Positions 8,867-15,246 of a stretch of DNA of 34,063 nt are shown in pieces. Source of the DNA: Candidatus Scalindua sp. (GTDB lineage Bacteria > Planctomycetota > Brocadiia > Brocadiales > Scalinduaceae); the NCBI GenBank assembly GCA_024654465.1, contig JANLHC010000184.1, positions 1 through 34,063 of the forward strand, in the 5' to 3' direction. Each line of letters begins with the position of its first letter. The stretch's first letter is position 1. The translations under genes and the position numbers were made by a program. Under the pieces are notes generated by a model, which saw nothing but the letters and a program-made list of their open reading frames with translations, did not search any database and was not told the origin of the DNA.

Positions 8867-9661
8867 ATGCAGTTACCAAAAATGGATAATATAAATATTG
8901 ACCAAAAACTTGTTGATAAGCTGGAACAAATACCCGATCCGGGTGAATTAATGGCAGAATTGTTTCGCATATTCGGGAAACGTGCTGCGATTGGTACCAG
9001 TGGACAATGGACGGGAGTAGCCTTAATCGACATGGTAATTCGTGCCGGCATTTCAAACCCTCGTGTTTACACCGTGGACACTCTTCGCCTTTTCCCGGAA
9101 ACATACGATCTCTTCCGTGAGTTGGAAAAAAGATACAACATCAAAATTGAAAAGGTGGCACCTGATTTTGTTGCAATTAATAAGATGGTACGTGACCATG
9201 GAGAAATGATCTTTTTTGATAGCAAGGCAAAACAGGAGCATTGCTGTAAGATACGCAAAGTGGATCCAAATAATAAAATCCTTGATACTCTTGATGTCTG
9301 GATTACCGGGTTACGGGCCGATCAATCTAAAGCCAGATCCCAAGTAAAGCGGTTGGAAATTATTCAACATACACAACAGGACGGGAAGGAACGTCCCCTG
9401 CTCAAAGTAACGCCTTTGATTGCATGGACAGAAGAAAAGGTAAAGGAATACGCCAGGACTAATAATGTGCCTATACATAAACTGCTTGAAATGGAAAGGG
9501 ATGGATGGCATTATGCCTCGCTTGGATGCATTATCTGCACAACTCCCATTGGACCTCACGAAACACGCCGTGCGGGTCGTTGGCGATGGTTTAACCATCA
9601 GCTTGAAGACGACCATAAGGAGTGCGGCCTACATCTCACCGACAAAAAAAAGAATTCCTGA
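8867..9661 (+). CDS. cysH: Assimilatory APS reductase, [4Fe-4S] type (phosphoadenylyl-sulfate reductase family)
   Basis: A 264-residue cytoplasmic enzyme reducing activated sulfate to sulfite in assimilation. Its AIGTSGQWTGVALIDMV stretch (41-57) is the adenylyl-binding loop of the family, and the C-terminal ECGLH (252-256) carries catalytic Cys253. Two extra cysteine pairs, Cys126-Cys127 (EHCCKIRKV) and Cys221/Cys224 (GCIICTTP), are the four cluster ligands that distinguish [4Fe-4S] APS-using enzymes from cluster-free PAPS reductases. The frame is open from a TTG at 8849. I prefer the ATG at 8867, but another ATG at 8882 is possible and none has a clear ribosome-binding site. It diverges from nadE. 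The following spacer to 9855 holds no recognisable gene. No sulfurylase gene is adjacent. Confidence 0.9.
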   Translation: MQLPKMDNINIDQKLVDKLEQIPDPGELMAELFRIFGKRAAIGTSGQWTGVALIDMVIRAGISNPRVYTVDTLRLFPETYDLFRELEKRYNIKIEKVAPDFVAINKMVRDHGEMIFFDSKAKQEHCCKIRKVDPNNKILDTLDVWITGLRADQSKARSQVKRLEIIQHTQQDGKERPLLKVTPLIAWTEEKVKEYARTNNVPIHKLLEMERDGWHYASLGCIICTTPIGPHETRRAGRWRWFNHQLEDDHKECGLHLTDKKKNS

Positions 9662-9855
9662 TTACACAATCAGCAATAATTAAATCGGAAAATTCATATT
9701 TCCACAAAAACAGATCGTAAAAATAGATATAGAAGAGATGAAAAAAAATGGTGCGAAAGGCATAATAAGCAGATAGATGGTCATACCCGAAGCGAATACG
9801 CCGTGTTCCTGGCTCGGAATGATTTAAACATCTTATCAATAATTTACATACACCG

Positions 9856-10587
9856 CTATTTATCTACCTTCTCTGAAGGCCAGTAATAAGCATCCGGAGT
9901 GTCCCTGGCGCCAAAGATAGCCGTTCCTACACGCACCATATTAGCTCCTTCTTCGATGGCGATGTGGTAATCTCCGGACATCCCCATAGAAAGATACTTC
10001 ATTTCTACACCATCAATACCCTCTTTGACAACGGAGTCATGAATTTCTTTTAATAACTTGAAGCACTTCCGAATCTTCACCTCATCACTGGTAAAAAGAC
10101 CTATGGTCATTAACCCGCGGATTCTCAGAGTATCGTACCGTGACGTTTCCTTTACCAGTGAAATTGCCTCTTCAGGGGAAACTCCATATTTGCTCTCTTC
10201 ATAAGAGGTATTAACCTGGATTAATATGTCCATTGAACGGCCTTCACTCATAAGACGTTTATCTAATTTCTCAACCAGACTCATCCGGTCCACGGAATGA
10301 ATCATGTCCGCGAATTTCAATACGTCTTTCACCTTATTGGTCTGTAAATGTCCAATAAAATGCCAGGCTGCATCCTCGTCTTTCAATACCTCATATTTTT
10401 TCAGAGCTTCCTGGATCTTGTTTTCCGCAATAACATGACCACCATTTCTAACGGCCTCTCGTATCCGTTCTACATCCACAGTCTTTGTGGCCATAACCAA
10501 TGTAATATCTTCCGGCTTCTTACCAACCCTTAAAGCAGCATCAGCTATTTTCTGATTTACTTTTTCTAAATTTTCCTTTATTGACAT
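9856..10587 (-). CDS. yggS: YggS family pyridoxal-phosphate homeostasis protein
   Basis: A 243-residue single-domain TIM-barrel PLP-binding protein of the YggS/YlmE/PROSC family, which buffers free pyridoxal 5'-phosphate and has no known enzymatic activity. The Schiff-base lysine is Lys35 in MATKTV. HFIGHLQTNK (76-85) and the phosphate-binding SMGMSGDYHIAIEEGA (about 206-221) with VRVGTAIFG are the family signatures. Length is typical. It lies 47 nt downstream of the FetB-like permease on the same strand, and a GGGGCACG-type palindrome fills that gap. The ATG is preceded by GGAGAGG on the coding strand, a reasonable ribosome-binding site. Confidence 0.92.
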   Translation of the reverse strand: MSIKENLEKVNQKIADAALRVGKKPEDITLVMATKTVDVERIREAVRNGGHVIAENKIQEALKKYEVLKDEDAAWHFIGHLQTNKVKDVLKFADMIHSVDRMSLVEKLDKRLMSEGRSMDILIQVNTSYEESKYGVSPEEAISLVKETSRYDTLRIRGLMTIGLFTSDEVKIRKCFKLLKEIHDSVVKEGIDGVEMKYLSMGMSGDYHIAIEEGANMVRVGTAIFGARDTPDAYYWPSEKVDK

Positions 10588-10614
10588 AACCTCTCCTATT
10601 CATTGTTGAATATC

Positions 10615-10639
10615 GGGGCACGAGCATCGTACCCCTACG
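10615..10639. repeat. Palindromic repeat, GTAGGGG/CCCCTAC family, copy 1
   Basis: GGGGCACG-AGCAT-CGTACCCCTACG forms a short hairpin (7 of 8 paired). It overlaps the stop codon of the permease gene and shares its sequence with two copies at 11421-11447 and 11501-11525. Confidence 0.55.
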
Positions 10640-11354
10640 TATTTTTTTCTGTAAAATGGGACCTGACCAACGTCAGAAAACAGGCCGACGAAATACCTGC
10701 TGAACCAAATATCATGCACATCACCATGATCTGATATCTTGCGGCTATAAACGGTGAAACCCCTGACAAAATCTGCCCTGTCATCATCCCGGGCAGGGAA
10801 ACCAGGCCTACCGCAAACAGGGAATTTGTAATAGGTATAAGAGAGGTGCGAAGTGCAATGACACGTGCCTTTTCATACGGCACGTCCCTCTCTACTTCAG
10901 CGTCCAGCCTCTCTACCGCAATACTGACGCTATTCATCGCGTTGGCAAAAATCATCCCTGCAAGTGGGATAGTATAACTCGGCAGATACCACGGCTGCAG
11001 ATTGAGAACGCCTTGAGTTATCAGTAATAAAATTATACCTCCACCAAGCGAAATAGAGCAAAATGATTTCAGATACAATACCCTGCGAGGGATTTTTACT
11101 GTTCGTAAAGCGATCCAGCTCGACGCAAAAAGCATAACGGCCAGAACACCGACAACGATCAGATAGCTATCAGATTTAAAAATAAAGATTAAAAAATACC
11201 CTATCAACAGAAGCTGAATAAGCATCCGGAAAATGGCATAAAGCGAGTTTCCGTAACCAAGCCCCCATTTCCAGAGGATCCCGACAACGGCTATAGCCGG
11301 AATGAAAGCCAATAGCAAATTTATAAACGGAATTGTATGGACTGAATTATTCAT
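10635..11354 (-). CDS. fetB: FetB/YbbM-like ABC transporter permease (UPF0014)
   Basis: A 239-residue integral membrane protein with about six to seven predicted helices. Family signatures are GMIFANAMNSVSIAVERL (about residues 133-150) and SLPGMMTGQILSGVSP (about 186-201), followed by ARYQIMVM. The E. coli member FetB pairs with the ATPase FetA in a putative iron exporter linked to oxidative stress resistance. No ATPase gene is next to it, and the downstream gene is yggS, so the partner must lie elsewhere or this copy works differently. No clear ribosome-binding site precedes the ATG; TATAAA lies about 29-34 nt upstream. Its stop codon lies inside a palindromic repeat, so the last codons may have been altered by repeat insertion. 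The substrate is inferred from the family only. Confidence 0.82.
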   Translation of the reverse strand: MNNSVHTIPFINLLLAFIPAIAVVGILWKWGLGYGNSLYAIFRMLIQLLLIGYFLIFIFKSDSYLIVVGVLAVMLFASSWIALRTVKIPRRVLYLKSFCSISLGGGIILLLITQGVLNLQPWYLPSYTIPLAGMIFANAMNSVSIAVERLDAEVERDVPYEKARVIALRTSLIPITNSLFAVGLVSLPGMMTGQILSGVSPFIAARYQIMVMCMIFGSAGISSACFLTLVRSHFTEKNT

Positions 11355-11420
11355 AATTGACTAACGAAGATATATTTATACCACGGTATCCTTGATTAAA
11401 CCATATTTTTAAATAACGTT

Positions 11421-11447
11421 TCGTAGGGGTATTAAGCATCGTACCCT
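11421..11447. repeat. Palindromic repeat, GTAGGGG family, copy 2
   Basis: TCGTAGGGGTATTAAGCATC followed by GTACCCT. The arms AGGGGTA and TACCCT can pair. Same core words (GTAGGGG, AGCATCGTACCC) as copy 1 in the opposite orientation. Confidence 0.5.
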
Positions 11448-11500
11448 TTTTCCTGGCACTATGATATTTCTGAATTCAATACCTGCGAATACGGTGTACA

Positions 11501-11525
11501 AGGGCACGTATCAACGTGCCCCTAC
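11501..11525. repeat. Palindromic repeat, GTAGGGG family, copy 3 (perfect 8-bp stem)
   Basis: GGGCACGT (11502-11509), loop ATCA, ACGTGCCC (11514-11521), followed by CTACGG. A perfect hairpin matching CCCCTACG of copy 1. On the minus strand it supplies the TGA that ends the short frame at 11511-11666. Confidence 0.6.
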
Positions 11526-11666
11526 GGATATTTTATCCCTAATCCGTTTCAACCTTTTACTGATCGTTACCGGATATTCAATGGTCAACTGATAAAGGTC
11601 AATGGCCATACATATGTTTTCATTATTCAAGAAGAGTGATTCTGGTTTTTCGGTATTCTTCTTCAT
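11511..11666 (-). pseudogene. Short frame, possibly a truncated nicotinate phosphoribosyltransferase N-terminus
   Basis: An ATG at 11666 opens 51 codons ending at a TGA inside palindromic repeat copy 3. The segment AIDLYQLTIEY resembles the DLYxLTM start region of nicotinate phosphoribosyltransferases, but the following residues do not. TTTACA, 17 nt, TATAAA lies just upstream on the same strand (11704-11676). There is no good ribosome-binding site. It may be a decayed remnant, or a chance frame with a coincidental motif. Confidence 0.22.
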
Positions 11667-11803
11667 ATCTTAATTTTTATAGCTTATTGCAAAAACATTG
11701 TAAACTTGTTTTTTGTACTATATGAAACAACATTCATATAATTATATGTGCAGTTACAAGAAAAAAAGTTATTTAAATTTTCTAGGATTAAAAATTCTGG
11801 ATA

Positions 11804-11832
11804 TTGACACGCGTTTCCGTATCGTTTATGCT
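11804..11832 (+). promoter_or_regulatory. Sigma-70 promoter ahead of the broken decarboxylase genes
   Basis: TTGACA (11804-11809), 17-nt spacer, TATGCT (11827-11832), 44 nt before the ATG at 11876. The -35 is perfect and the spacing ideal. Confidence 0.65.
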
Positions 11833-11875
11833 CTAGTATGAATTTTTTAATATACAAAATTAATTTATTACATAA

Positions 11876-12323
11876 ATGCATACATCTGAAGACTTTGCGC
11901 AGGAATTAATAAACGCAGGTTACGATTTTTTCACTGGTGTTCCCTGTTCTATTATTGGCAATCTGATTACAAATCTTACGGACAGGCCTGATGTAACCTA
12001 TATACCAACTGTAAGGGAAGATACCAGTGGTCTTAATGCAAAACTCAGGGCTTTGCCAATGTTTAAATACCCTAACTTCCCTGAACCTCATCTACAAGCT
12101 CCCTTGCTTATTAATAGTCACGTGGCGTGGGTTTGAAGGTAAGGACGCACCAGAGCATCTGGTGATGGGTAGGACATGCAATAAACTCCTCGATACGGTT
12201 GGCATTCCGCACCATGACTTTAACCATGACAATATCAAAGTCCTCATAAATATGTCATATAAACTGGTCACCAAAAAGAGAGAGCCTCTGGTCCTTTTCT
12301 TAAAAAAAGGAATAATTGAATGA
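11876..12323 (+). pseudogene. Broken alpha subunit of a ComD-type sulfopyruvate/phosphonopyruvate decarboxylase
   Basis: The N-terminal part (FFTGVPCSIIGNL, then PTVREDT, the TPP-activating Glu region) reads in one frame to about 12025. The expected continuation VVLMQNSGL appears at once in another frame (from about 12027), running through WRGFEGKDAPEHLVMG to the stop at 12321-12323. In the family about 15 residues (a Gly/Ala-rich stretch) separate REDT from LMQNSGL, so a deletion of roughly 44 or 47 nt has removed them and shifted the frame. The intact enzyme would be the pyrimidine-binding half of a thiamine-diphosphate decarboxylase. Its stop overlaps the next start (ATGA), as usual for comD-comE pairs. 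Whether the ancestor used sulfopyruvate or phosphonopyruvate cannot be decided. Confidence 0.8.
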
Positions 12324-12664
12324 ATTACAGAGAAGCAATAACGACAATAACAGAATTACTGGACGATCAGCTGGTTGTCTGCGCGAACGGTTTGATAAGC
12401 AGAGAAGCCTTCACAATAAGAGATAGGCCTGAAAACTTTTACATGATTGGTTCTATGGGAATGGCCTCATCAATAGGCATGGGAGTAGCATTAAATAAGC
12501 CATCAAAGAAAACAATTATTCTTGAAGGTGACGGAAATCTGCTGATGAATCTTGGGTCTCTGCCAATGGTGGGTTCACTCCAACCAGGAAATCTTTTGCA
12601 TATCGTACTGGACAATGAAGTATACGCGTCAACAGGAAATCAACCAACCATTTCTAACGTATAA
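12320..12664 (+). pseudogene. Truncated beta subunit of a ComE-type TPP-dependent decarboxylase
   Basis: This frame starts by ATGA overlap with the alpha frame and gives 114 residues, against about 180-190 for intact ComE-type subunits. RDRPENFYMIGSMGMASSIG (about 35-54) and the thiamine-diphosphate/Mg motif GDGNLLMN (about 72-79) are intact, as is LDNEVYASTGNQPTISNV. The frame then stops at TAA 12662-12664, where the family normally continues for about 70 residues. The sequence after the stop is unrelated (a membrane-protein-like frame), so this looks like a recombination or deletion junction rather than a point mutation. With the alpha gene also broken, the enzyme is very probably dead. Confidence 0.78.
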
Positions 12665-12730
12665 ATTACTATTGCAATCTACAAAACAAATGGTTCCGGC
12701 CTCACTATCGTAGCAGGTTTGCTTGCGACG

Positions 12731-12950
12731 ATGGGTATTGTAATTTCACTCCTTTTAACCACTTATTTTAGTAGTGAAAGTAAAAAAGATAGCGGTACAA
12801 AAGAGTTGCTTGGCAAGCTGAACAATAAGGATTTTTTTTTATATAATAATGCTCGCATCCGTGATCTTTAATCAGATAATATGGTTTCTCCTGATTATGG
12901 CGATAGGAACAAACATCTACTGGATTGTCCATAAAATAACTCATCGCTAA
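12731..12950 (+). pseudogene. Small two-helix membrane protein frame split at a T9 tract
   Basis: An ATG at 12731 begins MGIVISLLLTTYFSSESKKD and stays open to TAA 12869-12871. In that frame hydrophobic residues (TIVAGLLAT) also precede the ATG without any start codon, so the 5' end looks cut. A second frame, ATG 12849 to TAA 12948-12950, encodes 33 residues with one membrane segment (IIWFLLIMAIGTNIYWIV). Removing one T from the nine-T tract at 12832-12840 joins the two frames into a single two-helix protein ending WIVHKITHR. No family is recognised and no ribosome-binding site is convincing. It may be a decayed gene, a homopolymer sequencing error, or two unrelated small frames. Confidence 0.35.
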
Positions 12951-12984
12951 ATTCGATTCTTACTTGCCGAAAGGAGCCAGGTTC

Positions 12985-14631
12985 TTGAATACAAAAAATC
13001 ATTCTCAACGTGTGATTGAATATCACGAGAGAACAAAACATCTTCCGAATCGTCCGGCAAATTCTGCAGGTTATCTCGATTGGGCGACAGAGCCGGATCC
13101 ATTTAGAAGCTATGATGGATCAAGTCCTATTCAACTTCCTTTCTCAGATGCTGTTTCAGACGCAAATTATTTCGACTTATTTGCAAGGAATAATAATAGA
13201 TTCCAACCATTTTCCTTTACAAATATAGCACACCTTCTGGAACTGTCCATGGGACTCTCCGCCTGGAAATCTTACTCAGGAACCTCGTGGGCACTCAGAA
13301 TGAACCCCTCAAGTGGAAACCTGCATCCCACGGAAGCGTATCTCGTTCTGCCTCCGATTAAAGAAAATAATAATTCCGGAGGAGTTTTTCATTACAACCC
13401 CCAATCCCATGTACTTGAACCAAGGGCAGAATTTGATGAACAGTTCTGGTTAAAGCTAGAGAAACATTTTCACCAAAAAGGGTTTCTAATTGGACTCACG
13501 AGTATATATTGGAGAGAATCCTGGAAATATGGAGAACGCGCGTTTCGCTACTGTAATCATGACATTGGGCATGCGATGGCCTGCCTGAGTTTCTCCGCGA
13601 ACCTCTTAGGGTGGAAAATAACCTATCTCAATTCTTTATCAACTAAAGACATTGAAATTATTCTGGGATTCCAAAAAACCACGTGGAAGGAGTTTGAAAG
13701 GGAAGAACCGGATCTCTTATTCTTTGTGCATAACAGCTCTCAAAATCTTGACAAACGAGACATTCCCCCTGACATCATCAACTCCTTTGACTCTCTTCAT
13801 TTCAAAGGTGAGCCAAACCAGTTAAGCAAAGACCATGAGGACTGGCATGTTATTGATGAAGTATCTTCTGAGACCAGCAAACCCGTGACAGAAGGAGAAA
13901 TATATCATTACAAAGAGCATGAATATTTCGAGAAAGAAATATCTGCGATGTCCGGTGAAGTAATTATCCGCCAGAGAAGAAGCGCCCAGGCCTATGACGG
14001 AAAGACCACTATCACAAAAAATGATTTCTTTGCTATTTTAGACAAAACCATTCCCAGAGCCCACAGTGCTCCATTTGATCTGGAACCTGGTGATATCGCT
14101 GTCCATCTCCTCATTTTTGTCCACAGGGTTATTGGCTTGGATTCCGGACTTTATTTCCTGATTCGCAACGAAGAAGATATTGCAGATGTTAAGCAAAATT
14201 GCCATCCATATTTCTTCTGGAAAGGAGTTCACAATGCACCTAACATGCCGAACCTTTATCTTTTGCAAAAAGGAGATTTCAGGCGTGAAGCAACTTTCGC
14301 AAGCTGTCAACAGGATATCGCAGGTGATGGAGCATTTTCTGTTGGAATGATTGCGAAGTTTAAGGAAAATATTGAAAACAACCCTTTTTTATATCGTCGG
14401 CTTTTCTGGGAAACCGGGATGATTGGACAGATCCTTTATTTAGAAGCAGAGGCCCATTCAGTCAGAGGTACAGGAATCGGATGTTTTTTTGATGATGTAG
14501 TTCATAAGCTATTAGGGTTTGATGACAATGCTTACCAAAGCTTATATCATTTTACCATCGGAGGCGCTTTAGAAGACACAAGAATTACTACATTACCCCC
14601 CTACTATCATTTAAAAAATGGTAAATCATAG
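12985..14631 (+). CDS. SagB-type nitroreductase/dehydrogenase with two tandem domains
   Basis: A 548-residue FMN-dependent oxidoreductase of the SagB/ThcOx family, tandem type. The N-terminus VIEYHERTKH and LDWATEPDPF are family signatures. The first nitroreductase domain spans about 40-265 (RMNPSSGNLHPTEAYLVLPP near 110-129, the flavin-contact region). A second, diverged domain spans about 320-540 (RQRRSAQAYDGKTTI near 335, then GTGIGCFFDD near 510). The frame is open from a TTG at 12964. I chose the TTG at 12985 because AGGAG lies 8 nt upstream and the family start falls there. In thiazole/oxazole peptide clusters SagB oxidises azolines, but no cyclodehydratase or precursor gene is nearby. 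Tandem versions are common outside such clusters and their substrate is unknown. Confidence 0.85.
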   Translation: MNTKNHSQRVIEYHERTKHLPNRPANSAGYLDWATEPDPFRSYDGSSPIQLPFSDAVSDANYFDLFARNNNRFQPFSFTNIAHLLELSMGLSAWKSYSGTSWALRMNPSSGNLHPTEAYLVLPPIKENNNSGGVFHYNPQSHVLEPRAEFDEQFWLKLEKHFHQKGFLIGLTSIYWRESWKYGERAFRYCNHDIGHAMACLSFSANLLGWKITYLNSLSTKDIEIILGFQKTTWKEFEREEPDLLFFVHNSSQNLDKRDIPPDIINSFDSLHFKGEPNQLSKDHEDWHVIDEVSSETSKPVTEGEIYHYKEHEYFEKEISAMSGEVIIRQRRSAQAYDGKTTITKNDFFAILDKTIPRAHSAPFDLEPGDIAVHLLIFVHRVIGLDSGLYFLIRNEEDIADVKQNCHPYFFWKGVHNAPNMPNLYLLQKGDFRREATFASCQQDIAGDGAFSVGMIAKFKENIENNPFLYRRLFWETGMIGQILYLEAEAHSVRGTGIGCFFDDVVHKLLGFDDNAYQSLYHFTIGGALEDTRITTLPPYYHLKNGKS

Positions 14632-14665
14632 CAACGAATGAACAGAAGTGATTATCTTGTAAATA

Positions 14666-15067
14666 TCAAAAACCTAACTTTTCAAGTTCCGGATAGAATC
14701 TTCCTTCTTCAAACGCTATCCTGTCTGCAAGTGCGCTTTTTATACCACCAAAATCGTTTGCAAAATCATTACTGTCTACTACTTCGGATGATGAATACTT
14801 ATCAAAAAAAGGTAATAACGCTGTCTGGGCAATGTCGCCGAGTTCATCCATAAATCTTTGTGCTGACGACTTGAAAGGCCCTTCAGCGCCTGGTTTATCC
14901 ATTGCCTCCTTTATGATGTTGTTTTCTTCACAAACATGAGCCAACAAAACTTTTTTTAAACTATTTAGTGCATTAACTCTTTGTTGTTCTCCCGTGGAAT
15001 CAATCTGTTCTAATAAACCTACTACTGTTTGGTGTGTCGCTTTAAACGCGTCTACAGTTGCTCCCAT
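14666..15067 (-). CDS. Hemerythrin-like four-helix protein
   Basis: A 133-residue soluble, helix-rich protein. Candidate diiron residues are His12 (ATHQT), His44 with Glu47/48 (LLAHVCEENNI), and Glu119/120 in RIAFEEGRFYPEL. The last of these is the place where the hemerythrin HHE pattern normally has HxxEE; here Phe replaces that His, so metal binding may be altered. The family senses or binds O2, NO or iron in bacteria. AAGGAGG lies 7 nt upstream of the ATG, a strong ribosome-binding site that fixes the start. It converges with the SagB-type gene and diverges from nadB. No terminator hairpin is evident in the 34-nt gap to the SagB-type gene. The exact subfamily is uncertain. Confidence 0.72.
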   Translation of the reverse strand: MGATVDAFKATHQTVVGLLEQIDSTGEQQRVNALNSLKKVLLAHVCEENNIIKEAMDKPGAEGPFKSSAQRFMDELGDIAQTALLPFFDKYSSSEVVDSNDFANDFGGIKSALADRIAFEEGRFYPELEKLGF

Positions 15068-15174
15068 GTAACAATCCTCCTTTTATGTAACAATAATTTA
15101 CCCACTAAATACATACAGGCATAAAAATAATGAATAAAATAGAGAATGCGTGTTCAGGCTTATTATTTATCTTT

Positions 15175-15203
15175 TTGACAATGCTTTAGTATGAATATAC
15201 AAT
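15175..15203 (+). promoter_or_regulatory. Promoter of nadB
   Basis: TTGACA (15175-15180), 17-nt spacer, TACAAT (15198-15203), 43 nt before the nadB ATG. A perfect -35 and 5 of 6 at -10. It lies in the spacer shared with the divergent hemerythrin-like gene. Confidence 0.7.
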
Positions 15204-15246
15204 TCACCTACATATCTACAAATTAATCTTACAATATTTATAGGCA

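Larger units (their letters stand above)
11355..11875. other. 521-bp spacer without an intact recognisable gene
   Basis: It holds two copies of the GTAGGGG-type palindrome, a short minus-strand frame that may be a gene remnant, and at its right end a near-consensus promoter pointing into the broken decarboxylase genes. The rest is AT-rich with nothing recognised. Confidence 0.7.

Noticed and set aside
9636-9839. 67-codon minus-strand frame between cysH and yggS
   Set aside because: Overlaps the cysH 3' end, aromatic-rich, no ribosome-binding site, no recognisable family.
11828-15196. Shared 16-mer ATGCTYTAGTATGAAT in the promoter regions at 11828 and 15181
   Set aside because: One mismatch in 16 between two AT-rich sites is expected a few times by chance in 34 kb, and its distance from the -35 box differs in the two places.
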